A stretch of DNA of 64,000 nucleotides from Affinibrenneria salicis (GTDB taxonomy: Bacteria > Pseudomonadota > Gammaproteobacteria > Enterobacterales > Enterobacteriaceae). Below are positions 30,924-40,374 of this stretch, piece after piece. How positions within the stretch are numbered: the stretch's first letter is position 1; the number at the start of each line of letters is the position of its first letter. The translations under genes were made by a program, and so were the position numbers. A model generated the notes under the pieces. The model was not told the origin of the DNA. It made no database searches and was given only the letters and a program-made list of their open reading frames with translations. The DNA lies in assembly GCF_008710095.1 (NCBI RefSeq), contig NZ_VYKJ01000010.1, positions 154,780-218,779 of the forward strand, in the 5' to 3' direction.

Positions 30924-32186
30924 ATGTCAGAACCGAATGAATTTCCCTTAAGCGAGGCGCCCAAAAGCCAGCGAAAGGGCCTGCTCTCTATCTCGATGGT
31001 ATTGTTCAGCTTCACTTTTTTTACCGGCACCATGTTCGCCGGCGGCAAACTGGGCGTCGCTTTTCCGCTGGTCGATATGCTGTGGATAGCCACTATCGGC
31101 AACCTGCTGCTGGCGCTGTATGCCGCCTCGCTCGGGCTGATCGCCGCGCGCAGCGGCCTGAACTCGGTGCTGATGGGCCGCTTCTGCTTCGGCGAGTCCG
31201 GCAGCAAGCTGTCCGACTTTTTGCTCGGCTTCGCCGAACTGGGTTGGTACGCCTGGGGCACCGCCACTCTCGCCATCTCGCTGGTGAAACTGCTCGATCT
31301 GCCCGCCGGATTCACCACGCCGCTGATGGTGCTGTTCGGGCTCGGTTTTTCCCTGACCGCGCTGGTCGGCTATAAAGGGCTGGATATGTTGTCGCGCGTA
31401 TCGGTGCCGTTGATGTTCATCCTGTTGGTGGTTTCCATGTGGATCGCCACCCGCGACGCCGGCGGCTGGTCAGGGCTGACCAGCATTACACCGACCAACA
31501 CCATGAGCTGGTCCGCCGCCATCACCATGGTGTTCGGCACCTTCGCCAGCGGCGCGACCCAGGCCACCAACTGGACCCGACTGTCGCGCAGCGGAAAAAT
31601 CGCCGTCGCCGCCAGCCTCATCAGCTTCCTCGGCGGCAACGGCCTGATGATTGTCTCCGGCGCCTGGTGCGCCATCGTCTATCAGCAGGCGGATATCGTG
31701 GCGGTGATGATGCTGCAGGGGCTGTCCGTCGCGGCCGTCATTATGCTGTGCCTGAATCTGTGGACCATTCAGGGACCGACCATCTACAACGTGTCCGCCG
31801 CCGCCTGTCATTTGCTGCGCACCGAGCGCCGCCGCACGCTGACGCTGGTCGGGGCGGCCGCAGGCATTCTGCTGGCCATCGGCGGGATGTATGAGATGCT
31901 AATCCCCTTCCTGGTGCTGCTCGGTTCAATCATCCCGCCGATCGGCGGCGTTATCATGGCCGACTACTGGTTCCGCTACCGCGGGCATTACCCGGTCATT
32001 CAGCACGCCACGCTGCCGCGTTTTAATCTGAGCGGACTGGCCGCTTACGCCATCGGCGCCGGCCTGGCCTGGGCCTCGCCGTGGATCGCGCCGCTGGTGG
32101 GCATCGCCGCCTCCGCCGCCCTGTATATTCTGTTCACCCTGCTGACCGGCCGCGCGCCGGCGGCCGCCAGCCGGGAGACGCTATGA
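30924..32186 (+). CDS. CodB-like NCS1-family nucleobase permease
   Basis: A 420-residue inner-membrane transporter (E. coli CodB 419) with about 12 hydrophobic segments. NCS1 landmarks: SARKG-like SQRKGLLS at the N-terminus, TFFTGTMFAGGKLG, and IPPIGGVIMADYW near residue 350. Likely imports cytosine or a related base. The start at 30924 has AGAGG upstream; a frame extension to 30855 lacks one. Its stop overlaps the start of the PucR gene (ATGA), so permease, regulator and deaminase form one operon. Confidence 0.87.
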   Translation: MSEPNEFPLSEAPKSQRKGLLSISMVLFSFTFFTGTMFAGGKLGVAFPLVDMLWIATIGNLLLALYAASLGLIAARSGLNSVLMGRFCFGESGSKLSDFLLGFAELGWYAWGTATLAISLVKLLDLPAGFTTPLMVLFGLGFSLTALVGYKGLDMLSRVSVPLMFILLVVSMWIATRDAGGWSGLTSITPTNTMSWSAAITMVFGTFASGATQATNWTRLSRSGKIAVAASLISFLGGNGLMIVSGAWCAIVYQQADIVAVMMLQGLSVAAVIMLCLNLWTIQGPTIYNVSAAACHLLRTERRRTLTLVGAAAGILLAIGGMYEMLIPFLVLLGSIIPPIGGVIMADYWFRYRGHYPVIQHATLPRFNLSGLAAYAIGAGLAWASPWIAPLVGIAASAALYILFTLLTGRAPAAASRETL

Positions 32187-33418
32187 GTCTGAGCGTCAGT
32201 GAGATCCTGTCGCTGCCCGGCCTGGCGGAATTGACGCTGCGCGCGGGAGCGCACAGCGTCCATCGCGCGGTGCGCTGGTATTACGTCGCGGAAAATGAAG
32301 GCATCGCCGAGTGGATCATGGGCGGAGAGCTGGTCTTCGTCACCGGGATCAACCACTCGCGCGACGAGCTTAATCTGCTGCAGTTGCTGCGCGAAGGGCA
32401 GCAGCGCGGTATCGCCGGCATGGTTATCCTCACCGGAGAGGCCTTTATCCGCGCGATCCCGCCGTCGGTCGTCGCGCTGGCGGACGAACTGGGCATTCCG
32501 CTGCTGGAACAGCCTTACTCGCTGAAGATGGTGATCGTCACTCAACTCATCGGTACCGCGCTGGTCCAGCGCGAGACGACGCTGCGCTCGCAGCGCGATA
32601 TTCTGATTCAGTTGCTCACCGGCGAGTACCCCAGCCTGGCCATTGCCCATCAGCGCGCCGATAATCTACAGTTAACGCTGGATCAACCGCGCAGAGTGGT
32701 CGCCTTGCGCCTGGCGGGCGTTCAGGCGCTGTTCGACTCGCAGCCGCCCGCCGCCGCGGAAGCGCGGCTGCAGTCGGCGCGACAGCGCGTACAGCAACAG
32801 CTGGAGGCGCAGATCGCCTGCCTGGACGACGGCCTGCCGCTGATTGTGCTGGGAGAGCTGTTTATCCTGCTGCTGCCCACCGATAGCGAGGGCTTTCACC
32901 AGGGGAAACAGTGGCTGCAGCAGACGCAGCACAGTATCAACGCCCGCATCGGTCCGCTGCGTCTGTTCTGCGGCATATCCGCCACGGTGAACGCGCCGTC
33001 GCGCTACAGCCAGGGGCTGGCCGAAGCCCGCCGCGCGCTGGACGTAACGGAGAGCATGCGACCGGACAAGGGCCAGTGCGACTACAGCGAACTCGGCGTA
33101 CTCAAACTGCTGACCGCGGTGAACGACCCCGGGCTGGTCGGGCAGTTTATGCAGGAAACGCTCGGCATGCTGTTCGAACACCACCGCAAACACCCTAACC
33201 TGCTTATCGAAACGCTGGACGCCGTGCTGCAGGAGAACGGTAATCTAATCAAAGCCGCCGGACGGCTGGATATTCACCGCAATACGCTGCACCAGCGTCT
33301 GCAGCGTATCGAACAACAGTCCGGGCATTCCCTGGACGACCCACAATTTCGCTTAAATGCGTCGGTCGCATTGTTGATCTGGCGTATGTCACACGCACAA
33401 CAGCAGGAGTTGCCATGA
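32183..33418 (+). CDS. PucR-family transcriptional regulator
   Basis: A 411-residue regulator. The N-terminal PucR sensor domain (about 1-120, with GGELVFVTG and GITGMVI-like GIAGMVILTG), a central GGDEF-like region, and a C-terminal PucR helix-turn-helix (LDAVLQENGNLIKAAGRLDIHRNTLHQRLQRIE). PucR proteins typically activate purine or pyrimidine catabolism in response to a substrate. Coupled by 4-nt overlaps to the permease upstream and the deaminase downstream, so it most likely controls this operon. Confidence 0.87.
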   Translation: MSLSVSEILSLPGLAELTLRAGAHSVHRAVRWYYVAENEGIAEWIMGGELVFVTGINHSRDELNLLQLLREGQQRGIAGMVILTGEAFIRAIPPSVVALADELGIPLLEQPYSLKMVIVTQLIGTALVQRETTLRSQRDILIQLLTGEYPSLAIAHQRADNLQLTLDQPRRVVALRLAGVQALFDSQPPAAAEARLQSARQRVQQQLEAQIACLDDGLPLIVLGELFILLLPTDSEGFHQGKQWLQQTQHSINARIGPLRLFCGISATVNAPSRYSQGLAEARRALDVTESMRPDKGQCDYSELGVLKLLTAVNDPGLVGQFMQETLGMLFEHHRKHPNLLIETLDAVLQENGNLIKAAGRLDIHRNTLHQRLQRIEQQSGHSLDDPQFRLNASVALLIWRMSHAQQQELP

Positions 33419-34668
33419 AAATTATTAACGCCGCCCTCCGCCGCCAGCCAGGCTGGTATAGCCTGCGCATTCAGGACGGGCTCATCGCTTCAATCGACGC
33501 GCAGAGCGCCTTGCTGCCCGCCGGGGAGAACGATATCGACGCCGGCGGCCGCCTGGTGCTGCCGCCGCTGGTGGAGCCGCACATTCACCTGGACGCGGCG
33601 CTGACCGCCGGCGAGCCGGAATGGAATATGAGCGGCACCCTGTTTGAAGGGATTGAACGCTGGAGTCAGCGCAAAGCGACCATTACTCATGACGATATCA
33701 AGCGCCGCGCCCACCGCACCATCGGTCTGCTGCGCGATCACGGCATTCAGCATGTTCGCACCCATGTCGATGTTACCGATCCGTCGCTCGCCGCATTGAA
33801 AGCGATGCTGGAAATCAAATCGGAAGCGCGCGACCTGATCGATCTGCAGATCGTCGCCTTTCCGCAGGAGGGCATCGAATCCTTCGCCAACGGCCGTAGC
33901 CTGATGGAACAGGCCATCGCGCTGGGCGCCGACGTGGTGGGCGGCATCCCCCATTTCGAAAATACGCGCGAGCAGGGCGTCAGTTCGGTCAAATTCCTGA
34001 TGGACCTGGCCGAACGCACCGGCTGCCTGGTCGACGTACACTGCGACGAAACCGACGACGGCCAGTCGCGCTTTCTGGAAGTCCTGGCGGAAGAGGCGCG
34101 CGTGCGGCAGACCGGCCATCTGGTCACCGCCAGCCACACCGTGGCCATGGGCTCGTACGACAACGCCTACTGCTCCAAACTGTTCCGCCTGCTCAAGCGC
34201 TCCGGCATCAGCTTCGTCTCCTGCCCGACCGAAAGCATTCACCTGCAGGGGCGCTTCGATACTTACCCGAAACGGCGCGGCATCACGCGCGTAGCCGAAC
34301 TGGACCGCGCCGGCATGAACGTCTGCTTCGGCCAGGACTCGATCCGCGATCCCTGGTACCCTCTCGGCAACGGCAACATTTTGCGCGTGCTGGATGCCGG
34401 TCTGCACATCTGCCATATGATGGGCTACCAGGATCTGCAGCGCTGTCTCGACTTCGTGACCGACAACAGCGCCAGAGCGCTCAATCTGGGCGAACGCTAC
34501 GGCATCGCCGTCGGCCGCCCGGCGAACCTGATCGTGCTGGACGCGGAAAACGACTACGAAGCGGTGCGCCGCCAGGCTAAAGCCCTGTGGTCCATCCGCC
34601 ACGGCAAGGTGATTATGCGCCGCACGCCGGAACAGCTGAGCTACCCGCAACCATCGGACGCGCGCTAA
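33415..34668 (+). CDS. CodA-like amidohydrolase (cytosine deaminase family)
   Basis: A 417-residue amidohydrolase (E. coli CodA 427). Metal ligands are all present: HIHLD (His56, His58), HCDE (Glu212), ASHT (His241) and Asp308; the substrate glutamine is Gln151 in FPQEG. The motif after the metal Asp differs: CFGQDSIRDPWYP here versus CFGHDDVFDPWYP in E. coli, so the residue equivalent to CodA Asp314 is Ser309 and the preceding His is Gln. That pocket position controls substrate choice, so a base other than cytosine is possible. Third gene of the operon. Confidence 0.85.
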   Translation: MKIINAALRRQPGWYSLRIQDGLIASIDAQSALLPAGENDIDAGGRLVLPPLVEPHIHLDAALTAGEPEWNMSGTLFEGIERWSQRKATITHDDIKRRAHRTIGLLRDHGIQHVRTHVDVTDPSLAALKAMLEIKSEARDLIDLQIVAFPQEGIESFANGRSLMEQAIALGADVVGGIPHFENTREQGVSSVKFLMDLAERTGCLVDVHCDETDDGQSRFLEVLAEEARVRQTGHLVTASHTVAMGSYDNAYCSKLFRLLKRSGISFVSCPTESIHLQGRFDTYPKRRGITRVAELDRAGMNVCFGQDSIRDPWYPLGNGNILRVLDAGLHICHMMGYQDLQRCLDFVTDNSARALNLGERYGIAVGRPANLIVLDAENDYEAVRRQAKALWSIRHGKVIMRRTPEQLSYPQPSDAR

Positions 34669-34695
34669 GCGCCGCCGTTACGCCGCAGCGGACCG

Positions 34696-35724
34696 TCACC
34701 CCCTCAACGACGGTTCGTTGTCGCCGTCGGCGCTGAGCAACCCTTGCGCGCAGCGCTGGCGATAACTCTGTTCAAACGTCTGCATGCCCGCCAGCCCGCC
34801 GGTCTGCAGCAAGCCCGGCAGCTGGTGGGTTTTCCCCTCGCGAATCAAATGACTGACGGCCGGCGTGGCGGTCAGTATTTCAAACAGCGCGATCCGCCCG
34901 CCCTGCGGCCGACGCAGCAGCCGTTGCGCCACCACCGCCCGCAAGCTGGCGGCCAACAGACTGCGGATAAACGCCTTCTCGTCGGCGGGAAACACATCCA
35001 CCAGCCGGTCCACCGCCTGCGAGGCGCTGCGGGTATGCAGCGTGGCCAGCACCAGATGCCCCGTTTCCGCCGCGCTCAACGCCAGCCGGATGCTGTCGCT
35101 GTCGCGCAGTTCGCCCAGCAGGATAATATCCGGATCTTCGCGCAGCGCCGCCCGCAGCGCGCCGGCGAAACTTTGGCAGTGCAGGCCGATCTCACGCTGC
35201 TGGATCAGGCAGGCTGCGCTGTAATGGATAAACTCGATCGGATCTTCCAGCGTAATAATGTGGCGCGGCCGGCCGCGATTAAGCTCCGCCACCAGCGCCG
35301 CCAGCGTGGTGGATTTACCGCTGCCGGTCGCGCCGCACGCCAGGACCAGCCCATCCGGCCGGGCCAGCAGTTGCGCCAGCACCGGCGGCGCCTGTAGTTC
35401 CGCCAGCGACGGCGCCGACTGCGGGATAACGCGCAGCGCCAGCGACAGCCCGTCGCGCTGCTGAAACAAGCCGGCGCGCAGACGACAGCCGTCCGCCAGC
35501 GTCAGCGCGCAGTCCAGTTGCCCCTCCCGCTGCAGGCGCCGCTGCTGCTGCGCCGTCAGCCAGCGCGCGCACCATTGCGCCAGCCGTGCGGCCGCCAAAC
35601 GTGGTAAGGTAACCTCAGCGCGTAATTCGCCATCGATCCGCAATACCGGATGATGGCCGCTACACAGGTGCAGATCGGAGGCATTTTGCTTTACACTAAG
35701 CGCCACCCATTCATCCAAATCCAT
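34696..35724 (-). CDS. yggR: YggR, PilT-family ATPase
   Basis: A 342-residue ATPase of the type II secretion/pilus-retraction class. Walker A GATGSGKST near residues 131-139, Asp box ITLEDPIEF, Walker B DIILLGELRD, His box GHLVLATLHT. No pilus genes adjoin it, and the E. coli orthologue has no proven role. The ATG at 35724 has AGGAG eight nt upstream; the ATG at 35730 is only two nt from it. Divergent from yggS with very little spacing. Confidence 0.88.
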   Translation of the reverse strand: MDLDEWVALSVKQNASDLHLCSGHHPVLRIDGELRAEVTLPRLAAARLAQWCARWLTAQQQRRLQREGQLDCALTLADGCRLRAGLFQQRDGLSLALRVIPQSAPSLAELQAPPVLAQLLARPDGLVLACGATGSGKSTTLAALVAELNRGRPRHIITLEDPIEFIHYSAACLIQQREIGLHCQSFAGALRAALREDPDIILLGELRDSDSIRLALSAAETGHLVLATLHTRSASQAVDRLVDVFPADEKAFIRSLLAASLRAVVAQRLLRRPQGGRIALFEILTATPAVSHLIREGKTHQLPGLLQTGGLAGMQTFEQSYRQRCAQGLLSADGDNEPSLRG

Positions 35725-35742
35725 AGACATATCTCCTGAACC

Positions 35743-36468
35743 ATGATGAGTACTATCCAGCAGAATCTACAGGATGTCAGACAGCGCATCGCCGTCGCCG
35801 CCCAACAATGCGGGCGCGATCCGCAAGACGTTATGTTACTGGCCGTGAGTAAAACCAAACCTGTGAGCGCGGTCGAAGCCGCCATAGAGGCCGGCCAGCG
35901 GGCGTTCGGCGAGAATTATGTTCAGGAAGGCGTGGATAAAATCTGTTACCTGCGCGACACGCGACCCGATGCCGATCTGGAATGGCACTTTATCGGCCCG
36001 CTACAGTCCAACAAGAGTCGCCTGGTGGCGGAGCATTTCGACTGGTTCCACACCCTCGATCGGCTGCGCATCGCGCGTCGGCTCAGCGAACAGCGCCCGA
36101 ATACGCTGGCGCCGCTTAACGTCCTGATTCAGATCAACATCAGCGACGAGCAGAGTAAGTCCGGCATTGCGCTGAGCGCACTGCCGGAACTGGCCGCCGG
36201 CGTGGCCGGTCTCAGCGGGCTGCGGCTGCGCGGTTTAATGGCCATTCCGGCGCCGGAAACGGACTATCAGCGCCAGTTGGCGGTATTCCGCCAGATGTCG
36301 GATGCGTTTCTGCAGTTGCAGCAGCATTATCCGCACATTGATACTCTATCAATGGGGATGACGGACGATATGGCCGCCGCCATTACCGCCGGCAGTACGC
36401 TGGTCCGCATCGGCACCGCCATTTTCGGCGCCCGCGACTATACCGGCTCCGTACCTGCCGTTTCCTGA
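35743..36468 (+). CDS. yggS: YggS, pyridoxal-phosphate homeostasis protein (PLPBP/COG0325)
   Basis: A 241-residue PLP-binding TIM-barrel protein (E. coli 234). The PLP lysine is in LLAVSKTKP (Lys37, or Lys36 if the second Met at 35746 is used). Further family motifs are FGENYVQE, WHFIGPLQSNK and LSMGMTDDM. It has no enzymatic activity but buffers PLP and affects amino-acid pools. Next to proC, as in most gamma-proteobacteria. No clear Shine-Dalgarno is seen. Confidence 0.95.
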   Translation: MMSTIQQNLQDVRQRIAVAAQQCGRDPQDVMLLAVSKTKPVSAVEAAIEAGQRAFGENYVQEGVDKICYLRDTRPDADLEWHFIGPLQSNKSRLVAEHFDWFHTLDRLRIARRLSEQRPNTLAPLNVLIQINISDEQSKSGIALSALPELAAGVAGLSGLRLRGLMAIPAPETDYQRQLAVFRQMSDAFLQLQQHYPHIDTLSMGMTDDMAAAITAGSTLVRIGTAIFGARDYTGSVPAVS

Positions 36469-36493
36469 ACCCTGACAGTAAATGAGACATTAG

Positions 36494-37315
36494 ATGCAAC
36501 ATCGTAAAATTGCTTTTATTGGCGCCGGCAATATGGCGCAGGCCATTATTGCCGGACTGATCGCCGGCGGCTACCCCGCCGGTCTGATCAGCGTATGCGC
36601 GCCGTCCGCCACCCGGCGTGAGGCGCTGGTCGCCCGTTACGGCGTCAACGGTTCCGACGATAACGTCGGCTGCGCTCGCGCCGCCGACGTGGTGGTGCTG
36701 GCGGTGAAACCGCAGTTGATGGCCGAGGTTTGCGCCCCGCTGCAACAGAATGTGGACTTTGGCGCGAAACTGGTGCTATCCATCGCCGCCGGCGTCAGCA
36801 TCGCCCGCTTCCGCGCCCTGCTCGGAGAGCCGCTCAATATCGTGCGCGTCATGCCCAATACGCCGTCGCTGGTCGGCAAAGGCATGAGCGGTCTGTACGC
36901 GCCGGAGGAAGTCAGCCGCGACGATCGTGAATTCAGCGCCGCCCTGATGGGCAGCGTCGGCGAAGTGTGCTGGGTCGGGCAGGAAGAGGCGATCAACGGC
37001 GTAATCGCCGCCGCCGGCAGCGCTCCGGCTTATTTTTTCCTGTTTATGGAAGCCATGCAGCAGGAAGCCGAGCGCATGGGGTTCGACGCGGCCACCGCGC
37101 GCCTGCTGGTGCAGCAGGCCGCATCGGGCGCCGCGGCGCTGGTCGAGGCCAGTCCGGATACGCCGCTCTCCACCCTGCGTGAAAATGTGACTTCTCGCGG
37201 CGGTACCACCGCACAGGCGCTGCAGGTCTTCAATGAACGCCAGTTGCCGCAGACTGTCGCCGATGCGATGCGGGCGGCGGTTGCGCGCGCCCGGGAAATG
37301 GAAACGTTGTTTTAG
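36494..37315 (+). CDS. proC: Pyrroline-5-carboxylate reductase
   Basis: A 273-residue protein (E. coli 269) catalysing the last step of proline synthesis with NAD(P)H. The Rossmann motif FIGAGNMAQAI starts at residue 8; the C-terminal dimer domain has TVSRGGTTAQAL-like TSRGGTTAQALQVF. Placed between yggS and yggT, 25 bp after yggS, probably cotranscribed. Confidence 0.96.
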   Translation: MQHRKIAFIGAGNMAQAIIAGLIAGGYPAGLISVCAPSATRREALVARYGVNGSDDNVGCARAADVVVLAVKPQLMAEVCAPLQQNVDFGAKLVLSIAAGVSIARFRALLGEPLNIVRVMPNTPSLVGKGMSGLYAPEEVSRDDREFSAALMGSVGEVCWVGQEEAINGVIAAAGSAPAYFFLFMEAMQQEAERMGFDAATARLLVQQAASGAAALVEASPDTPLSTLRENVTSRGGTTAQALQVFNERQLPQTVADAMRAAVARAREMETLF

Positions 37316-37372
37316 TCCGGCTGACGACGCGATCGACGCCGCCACCTCACTCACTAAGGAACAGATGCATTT

Positions 37373-37927
37373 ATGCTTACGCTGACTTTTCTGGTCAAAA
37401 CGCTAATCGATCTCTACGTAATGGTTCTGCTGCTGCGCATCTGGATGCAGTGGTCGCGCTGCGATTTCTATAATCCGCTAGCGCAATTCGTAGTGAAAAT
37501 CACCCAGCCGATCATTGGACCTCTGCGCCGGATTATCCCTTCGCTCGGGCCGATCGACAGCGCTTCGCTGCTGCTGGCGTTTATTCTTTGCGCGCTGAAG
37601 TTTCCGCTGTTGATGCTGGTGCAGGCCGGCGTCATTTCGCTTAGTCCGCTCCACCTGTTTATTGGCGTGCTGTCGCTGTTGAAATCCATCGGCCATCTGG
37701 TGTTCTGGGTGGTGATCATCCGCGCGCTGATGAGCTGGGTCAGCCAGGGCCGCAATCCGGTGGATTATTTGCTGTATCAACTGACCGAGCCGCTGATGGC
37801 GCCGATTCGTCGCATTCTCCCGGCCATGGGCGGCATCGACTTCTCCGCCATGGTGGTGATTCTTATCCTGTCCCTGCTTAACTATCTCGGCATGGATCTG
37901 TTCCCGCTGCAGTGGGCGCAGCTGTGA
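37373..37927 (+). CDS. yggT: YggT-family inner-membrane protein
   Basis: A 184-residue membrane protein with two YggT repeats, each with a helix pair and the sequence pattern IxxxRxxxPxxGxxD (residues near 47-60 and 143-157). E. coli YggT helps recovery from osmotic shock; the exact role is unknown. Its stop overlaps the GTG start of yggU. Confidence 0.92.
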   Translation: MLTLTFLVKTLIDLYVMVLLLRIWMQWSRCDFYNPLAQFVVKITQPIIGPLRRIIPSLGPIDSASLLLAFILCALKFPLLMLVQAGVISLSPLHLFIGVLSLLKSIGHLVFWVVIIRALMSWVSQGRNPVDYLLYQLTEPLMAPIRRILPAMGGIDFSAMVVILILSLLNYLGMDLFPLQWAQL

Positions 37928-38214
37928 GTGCGGTAACGACCTGTGAAGACGGGCTGGTCATCCGGCTGTATATTCAGCCGAAGGCCAGCCGCGACCAGAT
38001 CGTCGGCCTGCACGGCGAAGAACTCAAGGTGGCGATCACCGCGCCGCCGGTCGACGGCCAGGCGAACGCCCACCTTGTGCGTTTTCTGGCCAAACAGTTT
38101 CGCGTCGCCAAAAGTCTGGTGGCGATTGAGAAAGGCGAACTGGGCCGTCACAAACAGGTTAAAATCACGCATCCGCAAAACATCCCGGCTCAGGTCGCGG
38201 ATCTCATCAAATAA
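37924..38214 (+). CDS. yggU: YggU, DUF167 (UPF0235) protein
   Basis: A 96-residue protein, exactly E. coli length, with the family signature [20 protein letters not shown] and [14 protein letters not shown]. Function unknown. The GTG start at 37924 ([11 protein letters not shown]) overlaps the yggT stop by 4 nt and gives the conserved N-terminus; the ATG at 37912 is inside yggT. Confidence 0.93.
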   Translation: MSAVTTCEDGLVIRLYIQPKASRDQIVGLHGEELKVAITAPPVDGQANAHLVRFLAKQFRVAKSLVAIEKGELGRHKQVKITHPQNIPAQVADLIK

Positions 38215-38232
38215 TTATTCAGGAAAGGCAAG

Positions 38233-38826
38233 ATGCAAAAAGTGGTTCTGGCGACCGGTAATCCCGGTAAGGTGCGCGAACTCGCCGGTTTACTGGCGCA
38301 GTTCGGGCTGGATATTGTGGCGCAAAGCGAACTGGGGGTGGAGTCGGCGGAAGAAACCGGCCTGACGTTCATCGAAAACGCCATTCTGAAAGCGCGCCAT
38401 GCCGCCCGCATCACCGGACTGCCCGCCATCGCCGACGATTCCGGCATTGCGGTTGATGCGCTCGGCGGCGCGCCCGGCATCTATTCCGCCCGCTACGCCG
38501 GGCCGGAGGCCAGCGACCAGCAAAATCTGACGAAGCTGTTGGATGCGCTGCAGGATACGCCGGACGCGCGGCGCGGCGCCAGTTTCCACTGCGTGCTGGT
38601 TTATCTGCGCCATGCCGACGATCCCACGCCGCTGGTGTGCCACGGCCGCTGGCAGGGCGTGATTAGCCGCAGCCCGATGGGCGACGGCGGCTTTGGCTAC
38701 GATCCGATCTTTTGGCTGCCGGAGTTAGGCAAGACCTCGGCTTGCCTGACGCGCGACGAGAAAAGCGCCCTGTCCCATCGCGGCCAGGCGCTGCGTCAGT
38801 TGCTGGATACGCTGCGCAATGCATAA
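38233..38826 (+). CDS. rdgB: RdgB, dITP/XTP pyrophosphatase
   Basis: A 197-residue protein, E. coli length. It hydrolyses non-canonical purine triphosphates (dITP, XTP) to prevent their incorporation in DNA. Motifs: [11 protein letters not shown] at the N-terminus, [35 protein letters not shown] and the SHRGQAL tail. AGGAAAG precedes the ATG. Overlaps hemW by 8 nt. Confidence 0.96.
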   Translation: MQKVVLATGNPGKVRELAGLLAQFGLDIVAQSELGVESAEETGLTFIENAILKARHAARITGLPAIADDSGIAVDALGGAPGIYSARYAGPEASDQQNLTKLLDALQDTPDARRGASFHCVLVYLRHADDPTPLVCHGRWQGVISRSPMGDGGFGYDPIFWLPELGKTSACLTRDEKSALSHRGQALRQLLDTLRNA

Positions 38827-39955
38827 GCTGCCGCCGCTCAGCCTGTATATCCACATTCCCTGGTGCGTGCAGAAATGTCCGTATTGCGATTTCAACTCGC
38901 ACGCGCTGAAAGGCGAAGTGCCGCACATGGATTACGTGCATCATCTGCTGGCCGATTTAGATGCGGATCTGCCGGACGCCGGCCAGCGGCCGCTGCACTC
39001 CATTTTTATCGGCGGCGGCACGCCCAGCCTGCTGAGCGCAACGGCGATGCAGGCGCTGCTGGATGGCGTGCGCGCCCGGCTGCCGCTGAGCGCGGCGGCG
39101 GAAATCACCATGGAGGCCAATCCGGGCACGGTCGAAGCCGATCGCTTCAGCGCCTATCAGCAGGCGGGGGTCAACCGTATTTCGATCGGCGTACAGAGCT
39201 TTCAGCCGGAGAAACTCGCCCGACTGGGCCGCATCCACGGCCCGCAGGAGGCGATCCGCGCCGCGCAACTGGCCGCCGGCCTGGGGCTGCGCAGCTTCAA
39301 CCTCGATCTGATGCACGGCCTGCCCGATCAATCGCTGGAAGAGGCGCTGGACGATCTGCGTCAGGCGATTGCGCTGAACCCGCCCCATCTCTCCTGGTAT
39401 CAGTTGACCATTGAACCGAACACGTTGTTCAGTTCCCGACCGCCGGTCCTGCCGGATGACGATGCGTTGTGGGACATCTGGCAGCAGGGACACCGGTTGC
39501 TCAGCGCCGCCGGCTACCGGCAGTACGAAACCTCGGCCTATGCCAAAACGGGCTATCAGTGCCAGCATAACCTCAATTACTGGCGCTTCGGCGATTATCT
39601 CGGCATCGGCTGCGGCGCGCACGGTAAACTGAGCTTTGCCGACGGGCGCATCGTACGTACGGTGAAAACCCGTCATCCGCGCGGTTTTATGCAGGGCAAC
39701 TACCTCGATCGCCGGACGGAAGTGACGCCGGACGAACGGCCGTTCGAATTCTTTATGAACCGTTTTCGCCTGCTGGAACCTGTCGCGCGCGCCGAATTCC
39801 CCCGCCTGACCGGTCTGGATGAATGCCTTATTCGCCGCCAACTGGACCAGGCGCTGGCGCAGGGCTACCTGACGGAGACGGAAAGCGACTGGCAAATCAC
39901 CGAACATGGCAAACTGTTTCTCAATTCTCTGCTGGAACTGTTTCTGGAAGACTGA
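38819..39955 (+). CDS. hemW: HemW, radical-SAM heme chaperone
   Basis: A 378-residue protein, E. coli length. The radical SAM cluster cysteines are Cys16, Cys20 and Cys23 in WCVQKCPYC, followed by GGGTPS (SAM site). HemW resembles coproporphyrinogen dehydrogenase HemN but lacks its activity and instead delivers heme to respiratory enzymes. Older annotations calling it oxygen-independent HemN are wrong. Start overlaps rdgB. Confidence 0.95.
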   Translation: MHKLPPLSLYIHIPWCVQKCPYCDFNSHALKGEVPHMDYVHHLLADLDADLPDAGQRPLHSIFIGGGTPSLLSATAMQALLDGVRARLPLSAAAEITMEANPGTVEADRFSAYQQAGVNRISIGVQSFQPEKLARLGRIHGPQEAIRAAQLAAGLGLRSFNLDLMHGLPDQSLEEALDDLRQAIALNPPHLSWYQLTIEPNTLFSSRPPVLPDDDALWDIWQQGHRLLSAAGYRQYETSAYAKTGYQCQHNLNYWRFGDYLGIGCGAHGKLSFADGRIVRTVKTRHPRGFMQGNYLDRRTEVTPDERPFEFFMNRFRLLEPVARAEFPRLTGLDECLIRRQLDQALAQGYLTETESDWQITEHGKLFLNSLLELFLED

Positions 39956-40131
39956 GTCCGGGCTTACCCACGCGGCGCGGCGCACCGGAGACGACGCCGT
40001 GAGCCGGCCCGCCCGTTGCCGCTTATCCCTTGCATTACAGTGATAAAGGTTCGATTTTCAGACCGGCTGAGATTGAATCTTGACGCGTATTGGCGACAAT
40101 GTACGCCGGATCCTGAAACTGGCTGGTGCCT

Positions 40132-40263
40132 ATGATGAAAAGAGTGAAATTAGCCTTAATACCACTGTTGATCAGCGCGCTATTGAGCGGCTGCAACACC
40201 GCGCGCGGTTTTGGCCAGGACGTGCAGAAGTTAGGCAGCACGATCTCCAGTTCAGCCAGCTAG
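40132..40263 (+). CDS. Entericidin-family small lipoprotein (EcnA/EcnB)
   Basis: A 43-residue lipoprotein: a lysine/arginine start, hydrophobic stretch, lipobox LLSGC (Cys21), then NTARGFGQDVQKLGSTISSSAS, the entericidin signature. In E. coli ecnA and ecnB form a tandem antidote/toxin pair of small envelope lipoproteins. Here only one gene is present, so the pair logic may not apply. Too short for ordinary gene callers. Confidence 0.88.
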   Translation: MMKRVKLALIPLLISALLSGCNTARGFGQDVQKLGSTISSSAS

Positions 40264-40374
40264 CCGCGGCACGCGCCGGGCGGCGGCCCTAATGAGGGAA
40301 CCGCACGATCCGGCTATAAACGACGTAACGCGCGAATCGCCCCGGCGCCCAGATCAGCGCCGCCGATCAGGGCG

